Part shown: positions 6,761 through 14,872 of the stretch, one piece after another
How positions within the stretch are numbered: position 1 is the stretch's first letter
How the letters are laid out: each line of letters begins with the position of its first letter
DNA from: Betaproteobacteria bacterium
Lineage (GTDB): Bacteria; Pseudomonadota; Gammaproteobacteria; Burkholderiales; SG8-39
DNA: 23,030 nucleotides
Assembly (NCBI GenBank): GCA_019237595.1
Contig: JAFAGU010000089.1
Coordinates: 1-23,030 of the forward strand
Direction: 5' to 3'
Translations under genes and position numbers: made by a program
Notes under the pieces: generated by a model
Seen by the model: only the letters and a program-made list of their open reading frames with translations
Database searches by the model: none
Told to the model about the DNA's origin: nothing

Positions 6761-8019
6761 CTCCGGCGCTCCTGCGCCCGGCCGAGCGCAAGCGAAAGCG
6801 CCATCCAGGCGGCGGCGAGCGGGAGCACCGCGAGCGAAAGCGCGCTGAGCTCCCAACCCGCGCCGCGAAGCGCGTTGAAAAGGGAGGCGCTCGCCGCATC
6901 CGCGCCGCGGAAGACCACGCCGTCGATGATGTACTTCGCCTTGTACTTCTCCTCGCGGCCCACGACGGTGAAGAGCGTTTCCCGCGCGGGATTCGACACG
7001 GCGAAGTTCACCGTGCGCTGCAGTGCCTGGAAACCGACGACGAGCGCGATCGTCGGCCCGGCGGCGAGGAGTGCAAAGCCGAGCAGGAACACCGCCGGCA
7101 GGAGCGCCGCGGCGGGGCCCGCGCCGAAGCGCGCCATGAAGCGCCCCGTCGCCGCGAGCTGCACGACGAGCGTGAGGATGCCCGCGGCGAGGTCGATCGA
7201 GGCGAAGATGCGCGTGCGCTCGGCTGGATCGCTCGAAGCCGCCGCGACCACGTTCGCCTGCTCGAAGTAGAGGAACGTCCCGGCGAGCGAAAGCAGCACG
7301 ACCCAGAATGCGATGCCGGCGAGATAGGGAGACCGCGCGAGGAGCGCGAACCCGGCGAACGGATTGCCGCCCACCGCCTGCTGCTTCGCCGTCTCGTCGC
7401 GCTGCGTGCGCTCGATGCGAAGCGCGCAGAGGACCGCGGCCTCGAGGAGAATCGCCGCGAGCACCAGCATGTTGGCCGTGCCGAGCAGCTTGACGAGAAG
7501 CACGGTGAGCGCGGGTCCTGCCAGCGCCCCGGCCGAGCCGCCGGCGGCGATGTACGCGAAGAGCCGCTTGCCCTGCTCCGCCGAGAAGAGGTCCGCCATG
7601 AAGGACCAGAACACCGACACGGCGAAGAGATTGAAGACGCTGATCCAGACGAAGAAGACCCGCGCGGTCGTTTCCTTGTCGATGCCCAGGGCAAGCAGCA
7701 CCCAGAAGACCGCGATGTTCAGGACGAAGAAGTGATAGACGAGCGGAATGAAGCGCCGCCGCGGCAGGCGCGCGACCACCGCACCGAACACCGGCACGGC
7801 CACGAGCATCGCCACGAAGGTGGCGGTGAAGAGCCAGTGGAGATTCCGCACGCCGCCTGCAACGCCCATCTCGTCGCGGAGCGGCCGCAGGATGTAGTAC
7901 GACGCGAGCAGGCAGAAGAAGTAGGCGAAGGACCACAGGAGCGCGCGCAGCTCCTCCGGACGGACCGCGGCCCATCCCCGCGGGCGCCCGGCGCCCGTCC
8001 GCGGTTCGGGGCGCGGCAC
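6757..8019 (-). CDS. Tlc/NTT-related MFS-type transporter
   Basis: A 420-residue polytopic membrane protein with about 11-12 hydrophobic helices. The opening helix, FAYFFCLLASYYILRPLRDEMG at about residues 31-52, resembles the start of nucleotide-transporter-like (Tlc/NTT) members of the MFS superfamily found in free-living proteobacteria, whose substrates are not established. Other conserved-looking segments are the loop LPRRRFIPLVYHFF and a late KYKAKYIIDGVVFRGADA, a stretch seen in this group. It starts with GTG at 8019, one base after the stop of the preceding gene (8021), so it is coupled to the exported oxidoreductase. It ends tail to tail with the C39-like lipoprotein, sharing CTAG. 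The family call is fairly sure; ATP/ADP exchange should not be assumed. Confidence 0.8.
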   Translation of the reverse strand: MPRPEPRTGAGRPRGWAAVRPEELRALLWSFAYFFCLLASYYILRPLRDEMGVAGGVRNLHWLFTATFVAMLVAVPVFGAVVARLPRRRFIPLVYHFFVLNIAVFWVLLALGIDKETTARVFFVWISVFNLFAVSVFWSFMADLFSAEQGKRLFAYIAAGGSAGALAGPALTVLLVKLLGTANMLVLAAILLEAAVLCALRIERTQRDETAKQQAVGGNPFAGFALLARSPYLAGIAFWVVLLSLAGTFLYFEQANVVAAASSDPAERTRIFASIDLAAGILTLVVQLAATGRFMARFGAGPAAALLPAVFLLGFALLAAGPTIALVVGFQALQRTVNFAVSNPARETLFTVVGREEKYKAKYIIDGVVFRGADAASASLFNALRGAGWELSALSLAVLPLAAAWMALSLALGRAQERRS

Positions 8020-8020
8020 G

Positions 8021-8731
8021 TCAGTTGAGCGAGAGCGCCTTGCGAAGCTCGTCGGCGGTCATGACCTTGCCGGAGACCGACGAGCCGAGATCGAAGGCCT
8101 TGGAAGCGGCGAGCGAGCTGACCGGCACCGGATCGAAGCCCGCGTCGGAGACGAGCTGCGCGCCCACTTTCAGCGCCTCGGGATCGTCGGCGGCGACGGG
8201 GATCGCCATGCGCGGCGCGGGGCGATTCGCCTCGCGGCCCATCACCGCGTAGCCCCAGGAGTTGAACGCCCGCACGAGCCGCGCGTCCGGAAGGATCGCC
8301 GCGGTGGACACCGCCGCGCCCTTCTCCTTCGCCTGTACCGCCATGTCGCCGTCGCGGGCCGGCACGGGATTGTTCGGATCGACGACGATCTTGCCCTTGA
8401 GCTGCGCGCCCACCTGCTGGGCGATGGCCGGCAGCGCTCCGTAGGGAACCGCGATGAGCACCACATCGCCGAAAGCGACCGCCTGCTCGACCGTGCCGCT
8501 TCGCGCCTTGCCGCCGACGCTCTCGGCGACACGCTTTGCGACGTCTGCATCGCGGTCCGAGAACATGACTTCGTGGCCCGCCTTCGCCCACAGGCCGCCG
8601 ATCGTCGAGCCGATGCGCCCGGAGCCGATGACGCCGATCTTCATCGGCTTCGTGGTCTGCGCCGACGGCGCTGAAGCGAAGAGCACCACCGACAAAACGG
8701 CGAGGAGCGACAGGAAAAGACGGCGGTTCAT
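8021..8731 (-). CDS. exported NADP-binding oxidoreductase (F420-dependent NADP reductase-like, COG2085)
   Basis: A 236-residue protein with an N-terminal signal (1-25, cleavage after PSAQ) and a Rossmann domain from residue 30: KIGVIGSGRIGSTIGGLWAKAGHEV holds the GxGxxG dinucleotide loop, followed by SDRD at 58-61, where the Arg/Asp suggest NADP preference. Further family features are VLIAVPYGALP, KGKIVVDPNNP and VRAFNSWGYAVMG. The family (npdG-like) often works in the cytoplasm, so a signal peptide is unusual. The signal has NRRLFL, close to a twin-arginine motif, which would fit export of a folded cofactor-bound protein. AAGGAG lies 7 bases before the ATG at 8731. It is divergent from the aldo/keto reductase by 56 bases. 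The substrate is unknown. Confidence 0.85.
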   Translation of the reverse strand: MNRRLFLSLLAVLSVVLFASAPSAQTTKPMKIGVIGSGRIGSTIGGLWAKAGHEVMFSDRDADVAKRVAESVGGKARSGTVEQAVAFGDVVLIAVPYGALPAIAQQVGAQLKGKIVVDPNNPVPARDGDMAVQAKEKGAAVSTAAILPDARLVRAFNSWGYAVMGREANRPAPRMAIPVAADDPEALKVGAQLVSDAGFDPVPVSSLAASKAFDLGSSVSGKVMTADELRKALSLN

Positions 8732-8787
8732 CCGGAACTCCTTGGTAGCGGGGGGCGGCTCAGGCTACCACAGCGATACAATGCCCC

Positions 8788-9682
8788 ATGCAGCCGAGGC
8801 GAAGAGCCCTGCTCGCCGCCCTCGCGGCCGCTTCCTTACCGAGCGCCTCCCTCGCCCAAGAACGCCTGATGTCGCGAAAAATTCCCTCGACCGGCGAAAC
8901 GCTGCCGGTCATCGGCCTGGGCACGTGGCAGACCTTCGACGCCGGAAGCGACCCGTCGGCGCGCGCGCCGCTGCGCGAGGTGCTGAAGCTCCTCGACCGG
9001 AACGTCGTCGATTCCTCGCCCATGTACGGCTCTTCCGAGACGGTCGCGGGCGATCTCATCGCCGAGCTCGGGATTCGCGAGCGGCTCTTCGTCGCCACGA
9101 AAGTCTGGACGAGCGGCCGCGAAGCGGGCATCCGCCAGATGGAAGCCTCGTTCCGCAAGCTCCGCGTCGAGCGCATGGACCTCATGCAGGTGCACAACCT
9201 CGTCGACGTGGCGACGCACACGAAGACGCTCGAGGCCTGGAAGAAGGAAGGCCGCGTGCGCTACCTCGGCATCACACACTACACTTCGTCGGCCCTATCC
9301 CGAAGTGGAGAAGTGGCTGAAGACCGGCCGCTACGACTTCCTGCAGATCAACTACTCGCTTGCGGAGCGCGAGGCCGAGGAGCGTTTGCTGCCGCTCGCG
9401 GCCGAAAAAGGCGCAGCCGTGATCATCAATCGCCCCTTCGCCGAAGGCGCTTTATTTGGAAAGACGAAGAGCAAGGCGCTTCCGCCCTGGGCCGCAGAGC
9501 TCGGCATCGCGAGCTGGGCGCAGTACTTCCTGAAATGGATCGTCGGCCACCCCGCGGTCACCTGTGCGATTCCCGGAACGGGGCGCCCGGAGCACATGCG
9601 CGACAATCTCGCGGCCGGCGCCGGTTCGCTTCCCGACGCGGCGGCGCGGCGCAAAATGGTGGAATATCTCGATTCGCTCTAG
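8788..9682 (+). pseudogene. Tat-type exported aldo/keto reductase, broken by a one-base insertion
   Basis: The reading frame from ATG 8788 encodes a Tat-type signal (PRRRALLAALAAAS, cleavage near 23) and the front of an aldo/keto reductase: GLGTWQTF at 43-50, the catalytic Asp75 and Tyr80 in DSSPMYG, Lys105 in TKVW and His136 in MQVHN. At 9293-9295 one extra C breaks the frame after residue 169. Dropping one C joins it exactly to the frame of 9296-9682 (YPEVEKWLKTGRYDFLQINYS through IPGTGRPEHMRDNL to the stop), restoring a 297-residue enzyme with both halves conserved. As read, the product would diverge after residue 169 and end at 9696. It could be a sequencing error, a recent mutation, or slippage. 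The likely role is a periplasmic NADPH- or NADH-linked carbonyl reductase; the substrate is unknown. No ribosome site is seen, and TACAAT at 8777-8782 suggests a near-leaderless transcript. Confidence 0.85.
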
Positions 9683-9692
9683 AGGAGGGCAC

Positions 9693-10874
9693 GTGAAAGC
9701 AAGGACGATCGTATCGACCGCGGCGCTGGTCGCCGCGGCGCTCGCGGGCGCGGCGCCGGCGCAGGCAGCCGACAAGGTGAAGATCGGCTTGGTGAGCACC
9801 CTCTCGGGGCCGAGCTCCGCGCTCGGCGTGGACATCCGCGACGCCTTCCTCCTCGCGGTGAAGATGAACGGCGGCAAGCTCGGCGGCCTGCCCGCCGAAG
9901 TGCTCGTCGGCGACGACCAGTTCAAGCCCGATGTCGGGCGCCAGGTGGCCGAGAAGTACGTGAAGCTCGACAAGGTGAACTTCCTCACCGGCTTCGTCTT
10001 CTCGAACATCATGCTCGCCTCGGTGCCGGTCGCCTTCGAGGCGAAGACCATCTACGTGAGCCCGAACGCCGCGCCCTCGCCGCTCGCCGGCAAGCAGTGC
10101 AACCCCTACTTCTTCGTCGCCTCCTGGCCGAACGACGCCTACCACGAGGCGGCCGGGCAGCACGCGACCGACAAGGGCTACAAGAGCGTCTATCTCATCG
10201 CGCCCAACTACCAGGCCGGCAAGGACTCGCTCGAGGGCTTCAAGCGCTTCTACAAGGGCAAGGTCGCGAACGAGGTCTACACGCAGCTCGGCCAGCTCGA
10301 CTATTCGGCGGAGCTCGCGCAGCTCCGCGCGACGAAGCCCGAGGCAGTCTACATCTTCCTGCCCGGCGGGATGGGCATCAATTTCATCAAGCAGTTCGTC
10401 GGCGCCGGGCTCTCGAAGGACATGCAGCTCATCACGCCGGGCTTCAGCTCCGACCAGGACATCATCCGCGCGGTCGGGGACTCGATGCTCGGCACGGTGG
10501 ATGCGGCGCACTGGGCGCTCGACCTCGACAACGCGGCGAACCGCAAGTTCGTCGCCGCCTTCGAGAAGGAGTACGGGCGGCTGCCGAGCGTCTACGCGTC
10601 CCAGGGCTACGACGCGGCGCAGATGATCGACGCAGCGGTGCGCGACGTGAAGGGCAAGGTCGAGAACGTGGAAGCGCTGCGCACGGCGCTGAAGGCCGCC
10701 CGCTTCGCCTCCGTGCGCGGCGGCTTCAGGCTCAACCGCAACCAGTACCCGATCCAGAACTACTACCTGCGCGTGGTCGCCAAGGATTCGCAGGGACGCC
10801 TCGTCAACAAGACGATCGGCACGATCTTCAAGGACCGCGGCGACGCCTACGTGCAGGACTGCCCGATGAAGTAG
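9693..10874 (+). CDS. branched-chain amino acid-type ABC transporter substrate-binding protein
   Basis: A 393-residue periplasmic binding protein (LivJ/LivK type, Peripla_BP_6). It begins at GTG 9693 with GGAGG 6 bases upstream. A clear Sec signal ends in AQA at residue 25. The mature start DKVKIGLVSTLSGPSSALGVDIRDAFLLAVKMNGGKLGG is typical, as are the hinge-like YFFVASWPNDAYHEAAG and the LRATKPEAVYIFLPGG stretch. In this family the bound ligand may be leucine-type amino acids, amides, urea or aromatic acids. It heads the operon of two permeases, two ATPases and a CMD-like protein, with gaps of a dozen bases or less through the ATPase genes. The neighbourhood of oxygenases favours an organic acid as ligand, which is inference. 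Confidence 0.93.
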   Translation: MKARTIVSTAALVAAALAGAAPAQAADKVKIGLVSTLSGPSSALGVDIRDAFLLAVKMNGGKLGGLPAEVLVGDDQFKPDVGRQVAEKYVKLDKVNFLTGFVFSNIMLASVPVAFEAKTIYVSPNAAPSPLAGKQCNPYFFVASWPNDAYHEAAGQHATDKGYKSVYLIAPNYQAGKDSLEGFKRFYKGKVANEVYTQLGQLDYSAELAQLRATKPEAVYIFLPGGMGINFIKQFVGAGLSKDMQLITPGFSSDQDIIRAVGDSMLGTVDAAHWALDLDNAANRKFVAAFEKEYGRLPSVYASQGYDAAQMIDAAVRDVKGKVENVEALRTALKAARFASVRGGFRLNRNQYPIQNYYLRVVAKDSQGRLVNKTIGTIFKDRGDAYVQDCPMK

Positions 10875-10886
10875 CCGCCGCAGTCG

Positions 10887-11804
10887 ATGACTGCGGTCCT
10901 CCTCGTCGAGCAGGCGCTGAACGGCCTGCAGTTCGGCCTGATGCTCTTCCTCCTCGCGGCGGGCCTCACGCTCGTGTTCGGGATCATGGACATGATCAAT
11001 CTCGCGCACGGCTCCCTCTATATGCTGGGCGCGTTCATCGCCGCGGCGCTGGTGCAGGCGACCGGATCCTTCTGGGCAGGCGTGCTGCTCGCCATCCCGG
11101 CCACCGCCATCGCCGGAATGCTGCTCGAGGTCCTGCTCCTAAGAAAGCTCTACGGCCGCGACCACCTTTCGCAGGTGCTCGCGACCTTCGCGCTCATCCT
11201 CATCCTGAACGAGCTGGTGCGCATCGCCTGGGGCCCGGATGCGCCGCTCGCGATGCCGGCGAGCCTCTCGGGACCGGTCGAGCTTTTCCCCGGCCTTTCG
11301 TACCCGGCGTACCGCCTCGTCATCATCGCCGTCGGGCTGGCGGTCGCGGCGTTCCTCTTCCTCCTCGTGAACAAGACCCGGATCGGCATGCTCGTGCGCG
11401 CGGGCGCCTCCGACCGCGAGATGGCGCTCGCGATGGGCGTGAACATCCGCGCGCTCTTCACTGCCGTCTTCGGCGTCGGCGCGGCGCTCTGCGCGCTCGC
11501 CGGCGGGCTCCTCGCGCCGCTCCTCGCCGTGCAGGTCGGCATGGGCGAGAACATCCTCATCGTCGCCTTCGTCGTCATCGTCATCGGCGGGATCGGATCG
11601 ATCCGCGGCGCGCTCGTCGGCTCGCTGCTCGTGGGCGTGGTGGACACGGCCGGCCGCACGCTCCTGCCGCTCGCCCTCGGCGCCTTCCTGCCGGCGCAGG
11701 TCGCAAGCGCCGCCGGCCCGGCGCTCGCCTCGGTGGCGATCTACCTCCTGATGGCGCTCGTCCTCTACTTCCGCCCGCAGGGGCTCTTTCCGGCGCACGG
11801 ATGA
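10887..11804 (+). CDS. branched-chain amino acid-type ABC transporter permease, LivH type
   Basis: A 305-residue inner-membrane permease with about eight hydrophobic helices. The family hallmarks are present: LNGLQFGLMLFLLAAGLTLVFGIMDMINLAHGSLYMLGAF at 10-49, the short motif GADDREM-like region seen here as VRAGASDREMALAMGVN, and GMGENILIVAFVVIVIGGIGSIRGALVGSLLVG, the loop that contacts the ATPase. It starts at ATG 10887, 12 bases after the binding-protein stop, with no strong ribosome site. Its stop overlaps the next permease (ATGA at 11801-11804), showing translational coupling. With the LivM-type protein it forms the membrane channel for the ligand delivered by the binding protein. Confidence 0.93.
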   Translation: MTAVLLVEQALNGLQFGLMLFLLAAGLTLVFGIMDMINLAHGSLYMLGAFIAAALVQATGSFWAGVLLAIPATAIAGMLLEVLLLRKLYGRDHLSQVLATFALILILNELVRIAWGPDAPLAMPASLSGPVELFPGLSYPAYRLVIIAVGLAVAAFLFLLVNKTRIGMLVRAGASDREMALAMGVNIRALFTAVFGVGAALCALAGGLLAPLLAVQVGMGENILIVAFVVIVIGGIGSIRGALVGSLLVGVVDTAGRTLLPLALGAFLPAQVASAAGPALASVAIYLLMALVLYFRPQGLFPAHG

Positions 11805-12757
11805 AGAAGGCGCTCGCCCTCCTCGTCGCCTTCGTCCTCTTGCCGCTCGCGCTGCGCGCGCTCGAGCAGGACTTCTATATCTCGTTCGCGAGCCGCGTGA
11901 TGATCTATGCGCTCGCCGCGACGAGCCTCAATTTCGTGCTCGGCTACGGCGGCATGATTTCCTTCGGCCACGCCGCGTTCGTGGGAACGGGCGCCTATGC
12001 CGCCGCCATCCTCTTCGCGGAAGGCGTCGCCTCTGCGTGGCTCGCGTGGCCCGCGGCCATCGTCCTCGCGGCGCTCGCGGCGGCCCTGATCGGTGCCGTG
12101 TCGCTGCGCACGCGCGGCGTGTACTTCATCATGATCACCCTCGCCTTCGCGCAAATGATGTTCTACCTCGTCAATTCGCTGAAGATGTACGGCGGCGACG
12201 AGGGACTCACCGCGGTACGCCGGCCGGAAGCCTGGCCGCTCGACCTGGGCGACGAGGTCGCGTTCTACTACGTTGCCCTGGCCTTGCTCGCGGTCTTGCT
12301 CTTTGCGCTGCACCGCGTGTCGCGGGCGCGCTTCGGCCGCGCGCTCGACGCGATCCGGCAGAACGAAGCGCGCGCGGAAGCGATCGGCTTCCCGGTCTAC
12401 CGCTATCGCCTCGCGTGCTTCGTGATCGCGGGCGCGGTCGCCGGGCTCGCCGGCGCGCTCCTCGCCGCCCACGGCAAGTACGTGAACCCGGGCGTCCTGC
12501 ACTGGACGCAGTCCGGGACGCTCCTCATCATGGTGATCCTGGGCGGCGTCGGCAGCCTCTGGGGCGGCGCGCTCGGCGCGGCGGTGCTCCTCTCGCTCGA
12601 GCATTTCATCGCGGACTATCCGGTGCCCTGGCTCGCGGCGCTCGCGCCCAACTACACGCAGCACGCCGCGCTCGCGGTCGGCGCCGTGCTGCTCGCGGTG
12701 GTGCTGCTTGCGCCTCGAGGCATCGCCGGGCTCCTCGCGAGGCCGCCGCGTGCTTGA
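11801..12757 (+). CDS. branched-chain amino acid-type ABC transporter permease, LivM type
   Basis: A 318-residue inner-membrane permease. Hallmarks are the early SLNFVLGYGGMISFGHAAFVGTGAYAAAIL, then SLRTRGVYFIMITLAFAQMMFYLVNSLKMYGGDEGLT, the coupling segment ARFGRALDAIRQNEARAEAIGFPVYRYRLACFVIAG and the later GGVGSLWGGALGAAVLL. Its ATG overlaps the LivH-type stop, and its final codons overlap the ATPase start by 8 bases, so expression of all three is coupled. It pairs with the LivH-type protein to form the translocation path. The NEARAEAIG segment at the cytoplasmic side is the family's ATPase-contacting loop. I see nothing that shows which substrate is carried. Confidence 0.93.
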   Translation: MKKALALLVAFVLLPLALRALEQDFYISFASRVMIYALAATSLNFVLGYGGMISFGHAAFVGTGAYAAAILFAEGVASAWLAWPAAIVLAALAAALIGAVSLRTRGVYFIMITLAFAQMMFYLVNSLKMYGGDEGLTAVRRPEAWPLDLGDEVAFYYVALALLAVLLFALHRVSRARFGRALDAIRQNEARAEAIGFPVYRYRLACFVIAGAVAGLAGALLAAHGKYVNPGVLHWTQSGTLLIMVILGGVGSLWGGALGAAVLLSLEHFIADYPVPWLAALAPNYTQHAALAVGAVLLAVVLLAPRGIAGLLARPPRA

Positions 12758-13493
12758 GCTAAAGGCGCTGCGCAAGAGCTTCGGCGCGCTCGCCGCGGCC
12801 GACGGCGTGACGCTCGAGGTGCGCCCGGGCGAGGTCCACGCGCTCATCGGGCCGAATGGCGCGGGAAAGACGACGCTAGTCGGCCTCGTCGCCGGGACGC
12901 TCGCGCCAGAATCCGGCGAAGTGCTCTTCGAGGGCCGCGACATCACCGCGCTTTCCGCACACGAGCGCGTGCACGCCGGGCTCGCGCGGAGCTACCAGGT
13001 CACGAGCGTCTTCCCCGAGTTCACGGTCGAGGAGAATCTCGCCCTCGCGGTACAGGCTCGCACGGGCTCGAGCTTCTCCTTCTGGCGGCCGGTCGCCGCG
13101 GAGCAAGCGCTCTTCGCCCAGGCGCGCGCCGTCGCGACGCAGGTCGGGCTCGGGGAGCGCGCGGGCTTGCCGGCGCGCGCGCTCTCGCACGGCGAGCGCC
13201 GCGCGCTCGAGGTCGGGCTCGGGCTCGCGACCGGCGCGCGGCTCCTCCTCCTCGACGAGCCGATGGCCGGCATGGGGCCGGAGGACTCCCGGCGGATGGT
13301 CGAGCTCATCGCCGCGCTGCGCGGGCGCGTCACGGTGCTCCTCGTCGAGCACGACATGGATGCGGTGTTCCGCCTTGCCGACCACATCTCGGTCCTCGTG
13401 GCCGGGCGCGTGATCGCGACCGGCGCGCCGGACGAGATCCGCGCCAACCCTCAGGTGAGAAGCGCCTACCTCGGAGAAGAGCTTGCTGCTTGA
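12750..13493 (+). CDS. ABC transporter ATP-binding protein, LivG type
   Basis: A 247-residue cytoplasmic ATPase that powers the importer. Walker A is GPNGAGKTT at 34-42; the ABC signature is ALSHGERRALEVG, with His in place of the more common second Gly of LSGGE; Walker B is LLLLDEP followed by MAGMGPEDSRR, and the H-loop is VLLVEHDMD. The C-terminus has the LivG-type ending IRANPQVRSAYLGEE. I chose the GTG at 12750, which overlaps LivM by 8 bases and begins VLELKALRKSFG; the ATG at 12708 would add 14 residues of Arg-rich sequence within the LivM gene and is less likely. The next ATPase overlaps by 11 bases. Confidence 0.93.
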   Translation: MLELKALRKSFGALAAADGVTLEVRPGEVHALIGPNGAGKTTLVGLVAGTLAPESGEVLFEGRDITALSAHERVHAGLARSYQVTSVFPEFTVEENLALAVQARTGSSFSFWRPVAAEQALFAQARAVATQVGLGERAGLPARALSHGERRALEVGLGLATGARLLLLDEPMAGMGPEDSRRMVELIAALRGRVTVLLVEHDMDAVFRLADHISVLVAGRVIATGAPDEIRANPQVRSAYLGEELAA

Positions 13494-14187
13494 AGTGAGC
13501 GGCCTGCGCGCGGGCTACGGGACGAGCGAGGTGCTCTTCGACGTCGCGCTCGAGGTGCGCGAAGGCGAGACGCTCGCGCTGCTCGGGCGAAACGGCATGG
13601 GCAAGACGACCACCATCCGCTCGATCTTCGGGCTTTCTCGCGCGCGCGGCGGCAGCATCCGATTCGGCGGCCGGGCGATCGAGGGGGAGCGGCCCGACCG
13701 CATCGCTCGCCTGGGGCTCGCGCTCGTGCCCGAGGGCCGCCGCATCTTCCCGAACCTCACCGTGCAGGAGAACCTCGACGCGTTCGTGGGGAACCGCTCC
13801 CGCGCGAAGGACCCGTGGACGACCGGGAAGGTCCTCGACGCGTTTCCCAACCTCCGTGCGCGCCGCCGCCATCTCGGCAACCAGCTCTCGGGCGGCGAGC
13901 AGCAGATGCTCGCCATCGGCCGCGCCCTCGTCACGAACCCGAAGCTCCTAATCCTCGACGAGGCGACCGAAGGCCTCGCGCCGCTCGTGCGCGAGGAGAT
14001 CTGGCGCACGCTCGCCGCGCTCCGCGCGGCCGGGCAGGCCCTCCTCGTCGTCGACAAGTACGTCGAGCGGCTCGTCGCCCTCGCCGACCGCCACGTGATC
14101 CTCGAGCGCGGCCGCGTCGCGTGGCAGGGAGCCTCGGCGGCGCTTGCCGCCGACCGCTCGCTCTGGCACCGTTACCTCGGGGTCTGA
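13483..14187 (+). CDS. ABC transporter ATP-binding protein, LivF type
   Basis: A 234-residue ATPase, the second half of the ATPase pair. Walker A is GRNGMGKTT at 35-43; the signature is LSGGEQQMLAIGRAL and Walker B LLILDEATEGLAP. The segment ALVPEGRRIFPNLTVQENL is the LivF hallmark. The H-loop position reads LLVVDKYVE, without His, a variation common in LivF-type subunits. The start is an unusual TTG at 13483 with GGAG 9 bases upstream; there is no ATG or GTG nearby that would keep the early LLEVSGLRAGYG, so TTG is preferred. It overlaps the preceding ATPase by 11 bases. It is followed 27 bases later by the CMD-like gene with its own ribosome site. Confidence 0.92.
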   Translation: MLLEVSGLRAGYGTSEVLFDVALEVREGETLALLGRNGMGKTTTIRSIFGLSRARGGSIRFGGRAIEGERPDRIARLGLALVPEGRRIFPNLTVQENLDAFVGNRSRAKDPWTTGKVLDAFPNLRARRRHLGNQLSGGEQQMLAIGRALVTNPKLLILDEATEGLAPLVREEIWRTLAALRAAGQALLVVDKYVERLVALADRHVILERGRVAWQGASAALAADRSLWHRYLGV

Positions 14188-14214
14188 TTCCGCCGTCAAC
14201 CAGGGAGAACCAAG

Positions 14215-14859
14215 ATGCGCGCTTCGTCCATCGCGTTCCTGCTCGTGACTTTCCTCGCCATGCTCTCGCCGGCCGCGGCGCAAAACGCCGCGGACAAGCC
14301 CAAGCGGTTCGCGCCCTTGACGATGGAGAGCCTCAACACCTACCAGAAGCCGCTCGGCGAGCAGATCATGAAGGTCTCGAGCGTCGGCCTCGCCGGACCG
14401 TACAGCCCGCTCCTGCGCAGCCCGGTCCTCGGGCAACGAATGTTCGACCTGCTCTATTACCTGCGCTGGAACTCCTCCGTGCCGCTGCGGCTGAACGAGA
14501 TGGCGATCCTCATCATCGGCCGGCAATGGCGCTCGCAGGTGGAATGGTTCGCGCACGCGCCGCTCGCCATCAAGGCGGGCCTTTCGCCGGAGATCGTGGC
14601 GGACCTGAAGGCGCGCAAGCGGCCCTCCAGCATGAAGCCCGACGAAGCGATCGTCTACGACTTCGTCACCGAGCTCACGACCACGCACAAGGTCTCCGAC
14701 CAGACCTTCGCGCGCGCAAAGGAGTTGCTCGGCGAGCAGCAGGTCGTCGACCTCACCACCGTGAGCGGGACCTACGTCACCGTGGCGATGATCCTCGCGA
14801 TGGCCGAAGAGGGCGTGCCGGCGGGCAAAGAGCCGCCGTTCAAGCCCGGCGAAGATTGA
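14215..14859 (+). CDS. exported carboxymuconolactone decarboxylase-family protein
   Basis: A 214-residue protein with a Sec signal (1-22, ending AAA) and an AhpD/CMD-like all-helical domain: LRLNEMAILIIGRQWRSQVEWFAHAPLAIKAGLS at 91-124 carries the conserved Glu110 and His114 of the EWxxH kind. The two catalytic cysteines of peroxidase-type AhpD members are absent, so it is nearer to gamma-carboxymuconolactone decarboxylase, which converts a lactone in protocatechuate breakdown, than to an antioxidant enzyme. An exported form is unusual, and the activity is not established. GGGAGA sits 8 bases before the ATG. It is the last gene of the importer operon and shares a 16-base palindrome with the convergent DUF3617 gene at the stop. 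Confidence 0.82.
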   Translation: MRASSIAFLLVTFLAMLSPAAAQNAADKPKRFAPLTMESLNTYQKPLGEQIMKVSSVGLAGPYSPLLRSPVLGQRMFDLLYYLRWNSSVPLRLNEMAILIIGRQWRSQVEWFAHAPLAIKAGLSPEIVADLKARKRPSSMKPDEAIVYDFVTELTTTHKVSDQTFARAKELLGEQQVVDLTTVSGTYVTVAMILAMAEEGVPAGKEPPFKPGED

Positions 14860-14872
14860 GCGCGCGCGCTCA
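14857..14872. repeat. 16-base perfect palindrome joining two convergent stop codons
   Basis: TGAGCGCGCGCGCTCA is its own reverse complement and contains the TGA of the CMD-like gene (14857-14859) and the TGA of the leftward DUF3617 gene (14870-14872). It may act as a compact bidirectional terminator stem, but neither side has a U-tract, so this is uncertain. Confidence 0.5.

Noticed and set aside
5971..8028. 685-codon plus frame across two convergent genes
   Set aside because: It is low-complexity, rich in Arg, Glu and His, and antisense to the transporter; a high-GC artefact.
9285..9310. Programmed ribosomal frameshift in the aldo/keto reductase
   Set aside because: There is no slippery heptamer or downstream pseudoknot that I can see at CCCTATCCC, so a mutation or sequencing error is simpler.
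9558..11009. 483-codon minus frame antisense to the binding protein
   Set aside because: The plus-strand gene has a signal peptide, ribosome site and family motifs; the antisense product has none.
10097..11800. Upstream extension of the second permease frame (886 codons in total)
   Set aside because: Only the part from ATG 11801 has permease motifs; the rest is Arg-rich and overlaps the binding protein and first permease in other frames.
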